64,000 nucleotides of DNA from Xanthobacter sp. NM-59 (lineage in GTDB: Bacteria > Pseudomonadota > Alphaproteobacteria > Rhizobiales > Xanthobacteraceae). A program made the translations under genes and the position numbers. This document shows positions 9,089 through 18,165 of the stretch, piece after piece. The stretch is taken from NCBI RefSeq assembly GCF_021401125.1, contig NZ_JACBFQ010000003.1:62001-126000 (forward strand), in the 5' to 3' direction. The notes beneath the pieces were generated by a model. That model did no database searches, was not told where the DNA came from, and saw only the letters and a list, made by a program, of their open reading frames with translations. Every line of letters begins with the position of its first letter. Positions within the stretch are counted from its first letter, which is position 1.

Positions 9089-10120
9089 CTATGCACTTTC
9101 CTTCAACGGCACATTCGGCGTGAATTTTTCATAGTAAAAGCTGTTCGGCTCGACGCCGTTGGCATCGAAATATTGCCGCACCGCATCCACCATGGGCGGG
9201 GGGCCGCACAGATAGACGTCGGGGTGGGCCGTGCGGAGCATGTCTTCCGGCATGTATTGCGTCACCCAGCCCTTGCGCGGATGTTGCGAGGCCTCGTCCG
9301 CCACCACCGTAGTGAAGCTGAAGTTCGCCAGCCGCGCGGTATAAGCCTCCACGGCGTCCACGAGGACGAGATCAATATCACGCGTCACGCCGTAGATGAG
9401 GTGGATCTTCTGCTGAGAGCCGCCGCGGGCGAGCACCTCGAGCATCGACAAAAAAGGCGCAAGACCGGTACCGCCGGCGAGCATGAGAAGCGGCCGCTGC
9501 ACCTCTCGCAGATAAAAGCTCCCGAACGGTCCGGTCAGGTTCAGCTTGTCGCCGGGCTTTGCTTCGGCCAGCCAGCCGCTCATCACCCCGCCTGGGATCA
9601 TTCTGATCAGAAAGGAGATCTGCTGGTCGCCGGGGGCCGAGGAGAAGGAATAGGAGCGGCTGCGGCCCGTACCAGGAACGTCGATATTGACATATTGGCC
9701 CGGCAGAAAGGCCAGCGCAGGCGCGCCGGGGGCAAGGTCCAGATCGAGCACGATGGCGGAGTCATTATGACGGGTCACCTGGGCGACCGTGGTTGAGAAG
9801 GTCTCCTGCCCGGTCTTGCAGACGAGCGAGCTCACGGGGACGTTGATGACGCAGTCGCTCGAGGGGGTCATCTGGCAGGTCAGCACCAGCCCCTCTGCGG
9901 CCTCGTCCTCGGTCAGCGCGTCCTCGATATAATCGGTGCCGAGATCGTAAGTGCCGCTTTCCGCGCGGCACTTGCAGGTGCCGCAGACGCCGTCGGAGCA
10001 GTCCATCGGCAGATTGATCTTGGCACGGAAGGCCGCGTCGAGCACCTTTTCACCGGCTTTACAGTCGATAAAACGGGTCACCCCGTCTTCGAAATTCAGT
10101 GCGATCCTGTAGCTGGACAT
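9089..10120 (-). CDS. benC: Benzoate 1,2-dioxygenase electron-transfer component (reductase)
   Basis: Passes electrons from NADH through FAD and a [2Fe-2S] centre to the BenAB oxygenase. The 343 residues begin with a plant-type ferredoxin domain (Cys41, Cys46, Cys49 in CSDGVCGTCKC, the fourth Cys in LTCQM). The FAD-binding RSYSFSS motif and the NAD domain with GGTGLAPFLS follow, and it ends near CGPPPMVDAV. The ATG at 10120 follows GGAGTG. It lies 31 bp after benB, in ben order. Confidence 0.95.
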   Translation of the reverse strand: MSSYRIALNFEDGVTRFIDCKAGEKVLDAAFRAKINLPMDCSDGVCGTCKCRAESGTYDLGTDYIEDALTEDEAAEGLVLTCQMTPSSDCVINVPVSSLVCKTGQETFSTTVAQVTRHNDSAIVLDLDLAPGAPALAFLPGQYVNIDVPGTGRSRSYSFSSAPGDQQISFLIRMIPGGVMSGWLAEAKPGDKLNLTGPFGSFYLREVQRPLLMLAGGTGLAPFLSMLEVLARGGSQQKIHLIYGVTRDIDLVLVDAVEAYTARLANFSFTTVVADEASQHPRKGWVTQYMPEDMLRTAHPDVYLCGPPPMVDAVRQYFDANGVEPNSFYYEKFTPNVPLKESA

Positions 10121-10151
10121 GGAACACTCCCTAGCTCCGCAGCGACACCCA

Positions 10152-10640
10152 TCACACGTGATAGATGTCGATAACCTGACGGATGTAGTCGTTCTTGAGG
10201 ACGATCTTTTTGTTTGAAATGAGCAGTTGGCCGGCGACGTCACGCAAGGTCACGAATGCAGTACCGAAGAACTGGTCAGTGACCTTGTACCGGTGGCTCA
10301 GGGTGAGGAAATTGTAGCGAAAATCCGCCTCCTCGCTCCGCGTCGCGAGCAGTTCGACGTTACTGACGTAATGACTCGTGCGCGGCTCCGGCATGGAGGC
10401 GCTGGAGCGCTCGGTCTTGATGCGGAAGACCCGATCCTCAAGGCCGTCGCGGTTGGGATAGTAGATCAGGGAGATCTGCGATTGCGGATCTTCCGTGAGC
10501 TTGTCATCGTCGTCCCACGCCGGCATCCAATAGGTGACGTCCGGCGCATAGCAGGCGAGCCATTCATCCCAGGCGCGATCATCCAGCAGCCGGGCTTCGC
10601 GATAGAAAAGGGCCTGAGCGGCTTCGGAGGAGATGCTCAT
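10152..10640 (-). CDS. benB: Benzoate 1,2-dioxygenase beta (small) subunit
   Basis: 162-residue structural subunit of the alpha3-beta3 ring-hydroxylating oxygenase. It is recognisable from FYREARLLDDRAWDEWLACY and the PRTSHYVSNVELL region of the family's NTF2-like fold. The start at 10640 lies 8 bp after the benA stop, and upstream in-frame codons fall inside benA. It has no catalytic metal of its own and supports BenA. Confidence 0.94.
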   Translation of the reverse strand: MSISSEAAQALFYREARLLDDRAWDEWLACYAPDVTYWMPAWDDDDKLTEDPQSQISLIYYPNRDGLEDRVFRIKTERSSASMPEPRTSHYVSNVELLATRSEEADFRYNFLTLSHRYKVTDQFFGTAFVTLRDVAGQLLISNKKIVLKNDYIRQVIDIYHV

Positions 10641-10648
10641 CGGTCTGC

Positions 10649-11995
10649 TCAGTTCTTCTCTGCGGAGAGCGCGTCGCGCATCACCTTGGCCCAGTATTCG
10701 TGCTGACGAACGAACAGTCCTTCGTCCTCGCTGCGCTCGCCGGACAGCAGCGGATGAAGGCCCATGCGCTTGGCATTGTCGTCGGGCCCCTCGATCCACA
10801 AAGGCGCGCCACGGGACAGATCGTTCCAGGGGGCGGCGATGCCGGCATAGCCTGCCTGGCAGGCGCGGAATTCTTCAAGGTCATCGGCCGTGCCCATGCC
10901 GGACACATTGAAGAAATCCTCGTATTGGCGAATGCGGGTGGCCCGGTCCTGCGCGCTTTCGCCCTTGGGAGCGAAGCAGAAAATGCTGATCTCGGTCTTG
11001 TCGACGCTGATGGGGCGGGTCACGCGGATCTGCGTGCTGAACTGGTCCATCAGGAAGACATTGGGATAGATGCACAGATTGCGGGTCTGGTTGACGATGA
11101 AGTCCGCTTTGTCCGCGCCGACGCGGGCGGCGATCTCGTCGCGATGTCCATAAACAGGGCGGACCTCGGGATTCATGGTGTTGGTCCACAAAAGGATGTG
11201 GCCATTCTCGAACCCGTAGACGCCGGCGACGGAACGGCTCCAGCCATTGGCGTCGACCGCCTTGGTACCCTCTTCCTTGCGGCGTCCCATGGTGGCCGCA
11301 TAGTTCCAGTGAACGGAGCTGACGTGATAACCGTCGCAGCCGTTCTCCATCTGCAGCTTCCAATTGCCGTCATAGATGTAGGACGAGTTGCCGCGCACCA
11401 CTTCGAGCCCATTCGGAGCCTGGCTGACGATGTGGTCGATGATGGTCTTCGTCTCGCCGAGATGATCCTCAATCGAGGAGACATCCTCCTTCAGGCTGGC
11501 GAACAGGAAGCCACGATAGTTCACAAAGCGTGGCACGCGCTTGAGATCGTGAGATCCGTTCTGACCGAACTGGGGCGGATATTGGGTGGTCTTCTCGTCC
11601 TTCACCTTGAGCAGCTTGCCGGTGTTGGAGAAGCTCCAGCCGTGGAAGGGGCAGGTGAACGTGCTCTTGCTGCCGTGCTTGCGCCGGCACAGCATGGCGC
11701 CGCGATGGGAACAGGCATTGATGAGCGCGTGGAGCTCTCCGGTCTTGTCACGGGTGACGACCACCGGCTGGCGGCCGATATAGGTGGTGTAATAATCGCC
11801 CTTCTCGGGGATCTGGCTTTCGTGAGCAACGTAGACCCAATTGCTCTCGAAGATGTGCTTCATCTCCAGCTCGAAGAGTTCTTCGTTGGTGAAGATGTCG
11901 CGGCGGCAGCGGAAGACACCGGCCTCCTTGTCGTCCTGCACGGCGTTTGCCAGCAGATCGTCGAGATCGGCGGGTTTTTCAGCAATGGCGGACAT
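10649..11995 (-). CDS. benA: Benzoate 1,2-dioxygenase alpha (large) subunit
   Basis: Catalytic oxygenase subunit that adds O2 to benzoate to give the 1,2-cis-dihydrodiol carboxylate. 448 residues. The Rieske [2Fe-2S] ligands are Cys95, His97, Cys115 and His118 (CSH...CPFH). The mononuclear iron site is seen in [13 protein letters not shown]. The start at 11995 gives [15 protein letters not shown], the usual family length. It follows catB after a 122-bp gap with no recognisable gene. Confidence 0.96.
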   Translation of the reverse strand: MSAIAEKPADLDDLLANAVQDDKEAGVFRCRRDIFTNEELFELEMKHIFESNWVYVAHESQIPEKGDYYTTYIGRQPVVVTRDKTGELHALINACSHRGAMLCRRKHGSKSTFTCPFHGWSFSNTGKLLKVKDEKTTQYPPQFGQNGSHDLKRVPRFVNYRGFLFASLKEDVSSIEDHLGETKTIIDHIVSQAPNGLEVVRGNSSYIYDGNWKLQMENGCDGYHVSSVHWNYAATMGRRKEEGTKAVDANGWSRSVAGVYGFENGHILLWTNTMNPEVRPVYGHRDEIAARVGADKADFIVNQTRNLCIYPNVFLMDQFSTQIRVTRPISVDKTEISIFCFAPKGESAQDRATRIRQYEDFFNVSGMGTADDLEEFRACQAGYAGIAAPWNDLSRGAPLWIEGPDDNAKRMGLHPLLSGERSEDEGLFVRQHEYWAKVMRDALSAEKN

Positions 11996-12117
11996 GGCTT
12001 TCCCTCCCTAGATGGAGCGCTTCAACCGGTGGCGGGATGGGGGACCTGCAGCGCAAGCCCCTCAGAGTTTCGCCCGCATCTGGTGTGCGCGGCTCGTTGG
12101 CCTTCTTGTTCTGATCG

Positions 12118-13302
12118 TCAAAGAGCAACGCTGGTGGCGTTGCGGATCTTGTCGCGGCTAAAGAATGCCACGCGGTCGTCATCAAGCTCGATGCCGAGCC
12201 CCGGCCCACGCGGAACCGTCAGCTCGAAGTCGCTATAGTCGAGCGGCTGGGCGAGGATTTCCTCGGTCAGGAGCAGGGGGCCGAACAGTTCGGTGCCCCA
12301 TTGCAGATTGGCGAAAGTGGAGAAGAGCTGGGCCGAAGCGATGGTGCCCACCGCGCCTTCCAGCATCGTTCCGCCATAAAGGCCGATGCCCGCTGCATCG
12401 GCGATGGCCGCCACACGCTGCGCATTGAACAACCCGCCGCTCTGCTCGATCTTGACGGCAAATACATCCGCGCCGGCGGTCTTGGCGATTTCGAATGCCG
12501 TCTCCGGCCCGTGCAGGGACTCGTCCGCCATCAGCGCCACCGGAAAGCGCCGCACCAGCCGCCCCAGGGCCGAGGCGGAGGCGACCGGCTGTTCAACCAG
12601 CTCGCAACCGGCATCAGCCAACGCCGCCATGCCGTAAGCCGCCTGGGCTTCGCTCCAGGCCATGTTGACGTCGACGCGCACCGCACCGCGGCTGCCCAAA
12701 GCGCGCTTGATGGCCGCTACATGGGCCACGTCGGCGCTGGGCGTGCGCGCACCGATCTTTAGTTTGAAGATCTTGTGCCGGCGGAGCCCCAGCATCTTTT
12801 CCGCCTCCGCGATATCCTTGCCGGTATCGCCGGATGCAAGGGTCCAGGCCACGGGGAGGCGATTGCGGAGCCGACCGCCCAGCAGCTCGCTGATCGGCAG
12901 GCCGAGCCGCTTGCCGTGGGCGTCGAGCAGGGCGGTTTCCACCGCGCATTTCGCGAAGCGGTTTTCCTTGATCATCTTTCCGATGCGCGCCGTGAGCGCG
13001 CGCACCGCGGTGGCATCCTGCCCCACCATCAGGGGTGCGAAATAGGTGTCGATGGCAAGCTTCATGCCTTCGGGGCTCTCGCCGCCATAGGCCAGCCCGC
13101 CGATCGTGGTCCCCTCGCCGATGCCGACGATCCCGTCGCTGCAGTGAATCTTCACCAGCATCAGGGTCTGGCCGTTCATGGTCGCGACCGACAACTTGTG
13201 CGGCCGGATGGTCGGCAGGTCGACGAGCATGGTCTCCACCCGCTCAACCACGGGGCCGAGGGGAGAAGCTGTGGAGATGACGTGTGCAAAGGTGGCGCTC
13301 AT
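12118..13302 (-). CDS. catB: Muconate cycloisomerase
   Basis: Cycloisomerises cis,cis-muconate to (+)-muconolactone. The 394-residue enolase-superfamily protein shows the catalytic Lys region FKLKIG, metal ligands in DVNMAW, EQPV and MADES, and the second Lys in AVKIEQSGG. The ATG at 13302 follows AAGGTG. The gene opens the minus-strand ben-cat series and is divergent from the LysR gene at 13467, the classic catB/catR layout. Chloromuconate cycloisomerase is an alternative, but the ben neighbours favour catB. Confidence 0.93.
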   Translation of the reverse strand: MSATFAHVISTASPLGPVVERVETMLVDLPTIRPHKLSVATMNGQTLMLVKIHCSDGIVGIGEGTTIGGLAYGGESPEGMKLAIDTYFAPLMVGQDATAVRALTARIGKMIKENRFAKCAVETALLDAHGKRLGLPISELLGGRLRNRLPVAWTLASGDTGKDIAEAEKMLGLRRHKIFKLKIGARTPSADVAHVAAIKRALGSRGAVRVDVNMAWSEAQAAYGMAALADAGCELVEQPVASASALGRLVRRFPVALMADESLHGPETAFEIAKTAGADVFAVKIEQSGGLFNAQRVAAIADAAGIGLYGGTMLEGAVGTIASAQLFSTFANLQWGTELFGPLLLTEEILAQPLDYSDFELTVPRGPGLGIELDDDRVAFFSRDKIRNATSVAL

Positions 13303-13359
13303 GGGAACACCTTGCGACGGGGACCGGCCGGACGTCCAAAACCTTTTACGTTTCCAATT

Positions 13360-13374
13360 ATGCGTATAAGGTAT
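13360..13374 (+). promoter_or_regulatory. Putative LysR (BenM/CatM-type) operator in the catB-regulator gap
   Basis: ATGC-N7-GTAT (on the other strand ATAC-N7-GCAT), one mismatch from the ATAC-N7-GTAT pattern known for BenM/CatM sites and with T-N11-A spacing. It lies in the 164-bp divergent region between catB (start 13302) and the LysR gene (start 13467), where muconate-responsive regulators bind. The motif is seen; binding is inferred. Confidence 0.55.
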
Positions 13375-13466
13375 GAAAGACGAAAAAATAGCGATATTCT
13401 GTGCCTTGCCGCGACGCAACATACCAAAATCGATGGAAACTTTTATACCACGGGAGGGCTGCGGCC

Positions 13467-14405
13467 ATGGATCTTCGCCAGCTTCGCTACTTCACTGCCG
13501 TCGCTCGCGAGCGCAGCTTCACGCGCGCGGCTCAGCTGCTGAACATCGCCCAACCGCCTTTGAGCCGACAGATCCAGTCGTTGGAGGAAGAGCTGGGCGT
13601 GGCCCTTCTCATCCGCAACAGCCGGCCCGTACGCCTGACAGAAGCCGGCCGCTTGTTCTACGAGCAGTCGCTGCAGGTTCTCGGGCGCGTCGAGCAAATG
13701 CGAGCGGCGACGCGACGCGTGGGGCTAAACCAGAACAGTGTGCTGTCCATCGGCTTCGTGGCCTCCACCCTTTACGGCGGACTGCCGTCGCTGGTGCGCA
13801 AGCTGCGCCAGCGGGCGCCGGAGACTGAGATCCAGGTGCTGGAAATGGCCTCCGTGCAGCAGATTCCGGCGCTGAAGGAAGGGCGCATCGACATCGGCTT
13901 CGGCCGCATGCATCACGCTGACGCGAGTGTCGTGGGTATTGTTCTGCGGGAAGAGCGCCTGGTGGTGGCGATCCCCAAGGGCACCCCCCTCGCGCAGGAA
14001 CACGGCCCCCTGCCGGTCGGCGCCCTGACGGGTGAGCGGGTCATCGTTTATCCCAAGGAGCCGCGGCCGGGATACGCGGACCATGTGCTCAACCTGCTGC
14101 ATGGCCATGGCGCCCGGCCGGCGGAGGTGCAGGAGGTTCGTGAACTCCAGACCGCTTTGGGGCTGGTCGCCGCGGAGGCGGGCCTGTGCATCATTCCCTC
14201 ATCCGCACAACAGATGCGGTCGGATGTGCATTACCGGCTGCTGGAAGGCGAGCGGACGAACTCGCCGGTGATCCTGTATCACAGGGTCGGTGACAACTCG
14301 GTCCAGATCAATCTCGTCAAGGATCTGATCCAGGAGATGTATGCGGAGAACCCGCCGTGGCTCAGTGGCGAGCACAATCTCGCCACGCGCCCGTCTTTCA
14401 CCTGA
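13467..14405 (+). CDS. LysR-type regulator of catechol/benzoate degradation (CatR/BenM-like)
   Basis: 312 residues. The N-terminal winged helix-turn-helix (MDLRQLRYFTAVARERSFTR then AAQLLNIAQPPLSRQIQSLE) is typical of the CatR/CatM/BenM/ClcR branch. The effector domain ends about residue 300. The ATG at 13467 follows GGGAGGG. It is transcribed away from catB, as expected for a muconate-sensing activator. Matches to its likely site occur here (13360) and before the transporter-benD unit (17154). Naming it catR, catM or benM would need phylogeny. Confidence 0.88.
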   Translation: MDLRQLRYFTAVARERSFTRAAQLLNIAQPPLSRQIQSLEEELGVALLIRNSRPVRLTEAGRLFYEQSLQVLGRVEQMRAATRRVGLNQNSVLSIGFVASTLYGGLPSLVRKLRQRAPETEIQVLEMASVQQIPALKEGRIDIGFGRMHHADASVVGIVLREERLVVAIPKGTPLAQEHGPLPVGALTGERVIVYPKEPRPGYADHVLNLLHGHGARPAEVQEVRELQTALGLVAAEAGLCIIPSSAQQMRSDVHYRLLEGERTNSPVILYHRVGDNSVQINLVKDLIQEMYAENPPWLSGEHNLATRPSFT

Positions 14406-14546
14406 GCCACTCTTTCTAGGCTCGCGCTCGCGCTCGCGCCCCCTGCCCTCCCGCGCAAGCGAGAGAGGAAGCTGCTGGGGAAGAGGGCTGAGGTCGCGGC
14501 CGATGTGACGGGCTTGGCCTCGCCCCTTCATTGAGATCGACCAGAT

Positions 14547-15350
14547 CTAGCCCTGATCGCCGCCGCCGACCGGCAGGACGGTTCCGGTGATGTAGGACGC
14601 CTCCTCGGAGGCGAGGAACAGGATTGCCGCAGCGATCTCGCGCAATTCGCCGTATCGCTTGAGATGGGTGGAGTCGAGGGTCTGGTCGACAACTTCTTGC
14701 ATCCAGCTCTTGTCCTGTTCGGACAAGGGATCGGTTCCACGGGGAACACGGCGCGGCGGGGCGCTGACGCCGCCGGGAGCAACCGCGTTCACGCGGATGC
14801 CCGTGCCCGCAAGCTCGAAGGCGAGGGAAACCGTGAGCGCGTTCACGCCCCCCTTGGCGGCGGAATAAGGCAGCCGGTTGATGCCCCTGGTGGCGACCGA
14901 CGACACGTTCACGATGGTGCCGTGGCCCTGTTCCAGCATATGGGGCAAAGCGGTGCGGCAGCCCCACAGGGTGGGGAACAAGGAGCGGCTGATTTCCGCG
15001 GTGATCTGGCGCTCGTCAAACTCCTGGAACGGCTTCATCCAGATCGCGCCGCCCACATTCGTCACCAGAACATCGATCTTGCCGAACGCCGCCTTGGCGC
15101 GCGCCATGACGGACGCGTTGCCGGCATAGGTTTCGAGATCCTCCACCATGGCGACGGCGCGGCCGGCCCCATGGGCGGCGTTAATGGCGCTCGCCACCTC
15201 GTCGACGATGGGCGAGCGGTCGACCAGCAGCAGGCTGGCGCCGTCCTCCGCGGCGTCGAGCGCCACCTGCTTGCCCACGCCCTGTGCCGCGCCGGTGACG
15301 ACCAAGCTCTTGCCCTCGAAGCGCCGGGGGCGGCTGCTCTGATCTGACAC
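14547..15350 (-). CDS. benD: Benzoate diol dehydrogenase (1,6-dihydroxycyclohexa-2,4-diene-1-carboxylate dehydrogenase)
   Basis: Oxidises and decarboxylates the BenABC dihydrodiol to catechol with NAD+. 267-residue short-chain dehydrogenase with the cofactor motif TGAAQGVG, the NVGGAIW strand, Ser in NVSSVATRG and the catalytic YSAAK. The insertion PPRRVPRGTDPLSEQD and the end TGTVLPVGGGDQG are BenD-like. It is not next to benABC, where it usually sits, but follows the AAHS gene at 15441 on the same strand, convergent with the LysR gene. Confidence 0.92.
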   Translation of the reverse strand: MSDQSSRPRRFEGKSLVVTGAAQGVGKQVALDAAEDGASLLLVDRSPIVDEVASAINAAHGAGRAVAMVEDLETYAGNASVMARAKAAFGKIDVLVTNVGGAIWMKPFQEFDERQITAEISRSLFPTLWGCRTALPHMLEQGHGTIVNVSSVATRGINRLPYSAAKGGVNALTVSLAFELAGTGIRVNAVAPGGVSAPPRRVPRGTDPLSEQDKSWMQEVVDQTLDSTHLKRYGELREIAAAILFLASEEASYITGTVLPVGGGDQG

Positions 15351-15440
15351 GCGTATCTCCCTTCCTGTGCTGTCTCGTTGAGTTCGTCGCCGACGGATCG
15401 GGCGCGTTTTCCGGCCCGATCCGCTTCGCTCGACAAGCCG

Positions 15441-16793
15441 CTAGTGGGTGACCACGGGCACGGCGGCTTCGTCGCTGTCGGAGCGGCGCACCTTCAAGGT
15501 GGCGAGCGCGGCCACGGCGAGGGGGATAGCCAGGGCGATGAAGTATCCCGACGGCCCGGCACCGGACAGCAGCTGCCCGCCAATGGCCGACCCCACAATG
15601 GCGCCCGAACGGCCGATGCCGATGCCCCAGCCCGTGGCGGTGGCGCGCAGCTGGGTGGGATATGCGTTGGCAATCAGATAGTTGAGCACCAGCTGCTGGC
15701 CGCCGATGCCAAATCCGGCCACGGCGATCAGGGTGAACACCACCGGCCAGCGATCTCCCGCCAGCCCGAGGCCGATGGCCACGGCGATGCCGACCATGAA
15801 CATGACCATGAGCAGCTTGCGCGGATCAACCTTGGGCAGCAGCGAGGACAGGGGCAGGGCCATGAGGATGAAGGCGGCGTTGACCACCACCGTGCCATAG
15901 GCGGCGTGGGCCTTTTCCAGGCCCAGGGTCGTCAGCGCCGTGGGCAGCCACTGGAGCAGGAGGAACCAGGCGATCCAATTGAAGAGATAGATGGCCGAGA
16001 TCGCCAGGGTAACGCCACGATAGCGCGCCTCGAACAGGCCGGCGATGGAGCCGCCGTGCTCCACATCAGCGGGGCTCACCAGCTGCACGTCGCGGGCAAT
16101 GGCCTGGCCGGTCATCTGCTCCAGCAGGCGCCGGGCCTGGTCCTGTCCGCGCATGTCCTTGCGGGAAACGAGGTAAGCGGGAGATTCCGGCAGGAGGAAA
16201 TAGATGACCACCATGAGTGCGAGGGGCACGGCGCCGCCGAGCAGGAAGATGCCGCGCCAGCCCAGGAGCGGCAGCCAGCTCGCCGCGATCAGCCCGCCCA
16301 GCATGGCGCCCGCGGGCAGGCCCAACAGCACGCCGGTGAGCATGAGGCCCCGCTTCGAAGCGGTGCTGTACTCACCCGCCAATGCCAGCACCGAGGGCGT
16401 CGCGCCGCCCATGCCGAGGCCGATGAGGAAGCGCAGCACGATGATCTGCGTGGGTGAGGTGGCATACGCGCCGGCAAGCGAGAACAGGCCGAACAGGAAC
16501 ACCGCGATCAGGATCGCCTTGCGGCGGCCGAACCGGTCGCCGAAGCTTCCCAGCCCCATGGCGCCGATGGCCATGCCGATGATGCTGGCGGTGATGACCC
16601 AAGTCATGTCCGCCGGGGTCATGTGAAAGTCCTGGGCGATCGCCGGGCCGATGAAGGCGATGGACTGGGTATCGAAGCCGTCGAGCAGGGCGATGACGAA
16701 GCACAGGCCGACGACTGCCCACCGGCGGCCTGTCATGGATCCCGCATCGATGATCTGCTTCACATCCCGCGTCAGCGGAAGACTGTTTGGCAT
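15441..16793 (-). CDS. AAHS-family aromatic acid transporter (MFS), BenK/PcaK-like
   Basis: 450-residue MFS permease with 12 membrane segments, the AAHS signature LLDGFDTQSIAF in helix 1 and GSFGDRFGRRK between helices 2 and 3. It is followed on the same strand by benD after 90 bp, so benzoate or a related hydroxybenzoate is the likely substrate. It is a distinct paralogue of the transporter at 7690 rather than a recent duplicate. A perfect ATAC-N7-GTAT lies upstream at 17154. Confidence 0.85.
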   Translation of the reverse strand: MPNSLPLTRDVKQIIDAGSMTGRRWAVVGLCFVIALLDGFDTQSIAFIGPAIAQDFHMTPADMTWVITASIIGMAIGAMGLGSFGDRFGRRKAILIAVFLFGLFSLAGAYATSPTQIIVLRFLIGLGMGGATPSVLALAGEYSTASKRGLMLTGVLLGLPAGAMLGGLIAASWLPLLGWRGIFLLGGAVPLALMVVIYFLLPESPAYLVSRKDMRGQDQARRLLEQMTGQAIARDVQLVSPADVEHGGSIAGLFEARYRGVTLAISAIYLFNWIAWFLLLQWLPTALTTLGLEKAHAAYGTVVVNAAFILMALPLSSLLPKVDPRKLLMVMFMVGIAVAIGLGLAGDRWPVVFTLIAVAGFGIGGQQLVLNYLIANAYPTQLRATATGWGIGIGRSGAIVGSAIGGQLLSGAGPSGYFIALAIPLAVAALATLKVRRSDSDEAAVPVVTH

Positions 16794-17153
16794 CGGGGCA
16801 TTTCCTCAGAGGTTTCTTGGTTCTTGAAAGCTATTGGCGGCGCTTCACCACGCGCGCCGGGGGGCTGCTTAAGTCTCTGCGTCGCCCCCTCGCGGCTGCT
16901 GCGGGAGGGGCGGGCACGGAACATGCCCGCTTGCCATGCCCTTCGCGGAAGAGGCGCGGGGGCGGTGGCGCGCGGGATCGGCCATGGAACTGGCCGTGGA
17001 ATTGGCCCGACAAAAGACCGGCATGACCCTTTCCGACGCTGGCTGAAGTGATCCAGGAAGGAGCGCTTGTGATGCCGGTGAAAAGGCAACAGCTCCCAGC
17101 TTCAGGCTATACCGGCCCTCTCGCCTGATCTAAGATCAACTCGGTATAATTTG
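16794..17153. other. Long upstream region of the transporter-benD unit
   Basis: No gene is recognised in this GC-rich stretch. With the operator at 17154-17168 it makes an unusually long leader before the AAHS start at 16793. It holds short imperfect repeats around 16976-17011 (GGCCATGGAACTGGCC and its neighbour). Confidence 0.4.
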
Positions 17154-17168
17154 ATACCGGACGAGTAT
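17142..17168. promoter_or_regulatory. Perfect ATAC-N7-GTAT LysR operator with overlapping palindrome
   Basis: 17154-17168 reads ATAC-CGGACGA-GTAT, an exact match to the BenM/CatM site pattern. The same ATAC forms an inverted repeat CGGTAT-N6-ATACCG (17142-17159). A tandem arrangement like this is typical of LysR recognition and activation sites. It lies upstream of the AAHS-benD genes, suggesting that the regulator at 13467 also controls them. Binding is inferred. Confidence 0.6.
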
Positions 17169-17260
17169 ATTGCGCTGAAGTCTCGTCTTGTCGCACTCGT
17201 CTTAGCGCACACGCAGCGGTGGAAATTGTGCATCGCAATAGAAATATTGCATAGCGGCGA

Positions 17261-18022
17261 CTAGCGCAGGATTTTCCTGATCTCTCCCTGAACGCAGCGC
17301 AAGGCGGGGAGATATTTCGTGACCAGGGTTTCGGCCTCCCCGCCGACTACCGGCAGCCCCAGATTGAGCGCCGCGACCGTGACGCCCCGCGCATTGAGCA
17401 GGGGCACAGCGATGGAGCGCAGCCCCAATTCCACCTCCTGGTCGATCACCACATAGCCCTCCTCGCGGGCCAGCCGGAGCCGGGCCATGATGGTCTGCGG
17501 ATCGGTCAGAGTGTGGGGGGTGCGAGCCACCAGCGGGCGCAGGGACAGGCGCCGCAGCGCTTCGGCTTCCGGCAGCGCCGCCAGCAGCACCCGGCCCATG
17601 GACGTGCAATAGGCCGGCAGGCGCGAGCCCGGCATGAGGGCGATGGACATCACCTTGCGCTGGGCCGCCCGCGCCACATAGACGATCTCGTCCTCGTCCA
17701 GGATGGAGACGGAGGTGCTCTCCTCCAGCTCAGCGGAGAGTAGATCGAGCCAGGGCTGCACCACCTGCGGCAGGGGCATGGCGGCAAGGCAGGCGGTGCC
17801 CAGCCGCAGCACGCGGGGGGTGAGGGTGAAGAATTTGCCGTCATAGTCCGCATAGCCCAGATGGGCGAGGGTCAGCAGGCAGCGCCGCGCCGTCGCCCGG
17901 TCGAGCCCGCTCGCCTCCGCCACCTCGGTGATGGACTGGCGCGGGCGCTCGGCCGTGAAGGTCTCGATCACCGCCAGCCCCTTGGCGAGGCCGCCCATGG
18001 TGTCCCGTTGGCTGATGCTCAT
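17261..18022 (-). CDS. IclR-family regulator, PcaR/PcaU-like
   Basis: 253 residues. An N-terminal helix-turn-helix (ITEVAEASGLDRATARRCLL) is followed by the IclR effector domain (PAYCTSMGRVLLA, LNARGVTVAALNLGLP). The length and the position divergent from pcaIJ-pcaF point to the PcaR/PcaU/PobR group, which controls the 3-oxoadipate branch in response to 3-oxoadipate or protocatechuate. The ATG at 18022 follows GAAGGGC; an upstream in-frame start (18082) would run into the operator. Named by context, not by effector evidence. Confidence 0.85.
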   Translation of the reverse strand: MSISQRDTMGGLAKGLAVIETFTAERPRQSITEVAEASGLDRATARRCLLTLAHLGYADYDGKFFTLTPRVLRLGTACLAAMPLPQVVQPWLDLLSAELEESTSVSILDEDEIVYVARAAQRKVMSIALMPGSRLPAYCTSMGRVLLAALPEAEALRRLSLRPLVARTPHTLTDPQTIMARLRLAREEGYVVIDQEVELGLRSIAVPLLNARGVTVAALNLGLPVVGGEAETLVTKYLPALRCVQGEIRKILR

Positions 18023-18048
18023 TGCGCTGCCCTTCGGCCTGTCTGTTA

Positions 18049-18083
18049 TGTGCGATATGTCAACAAATAATCTATATCGCACA
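18049..18083. promoter_or_regulatory. 10-bp perfect inverted repeat, putative PcaR-type operator
   Basis: TGTGCGATAT (18049-18058) and ATATCGCACA (18074-18083) are perfect complements with a 15-bp spacer. They lie in the divergent gap between the IclR gene and pcaI. The arms resemble the CGATA/TCGCAC core of published PcaR/PcaU sites, and PcaU is known to use 10-bp palindromic repeats. The third direct repeat of the PcaU site is not seen here. Confidence 0.65.
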
Positions 18084-18165
18084 AATCCCGTTGCCGTCGA
18101 GCGGGGCGGTTCCTATTCATCGGGGCATCCGAAACGAACGCCGAAATGGCGCAACAGGGACACCC

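Noticed and set aside
10700-12238. Plus-strand open frame opposite benA
   Set aside because: benA on the minus strand has Rieske and iron-site motifs; the opposite frame is a shadow.
16772-17089. Possible small gene in the leader of the AAHS-benD unit
   Set aside because: The reading is Pro/Arg-rich, lacks a ribosome site and matches no family; it is treated as untranslated leader.
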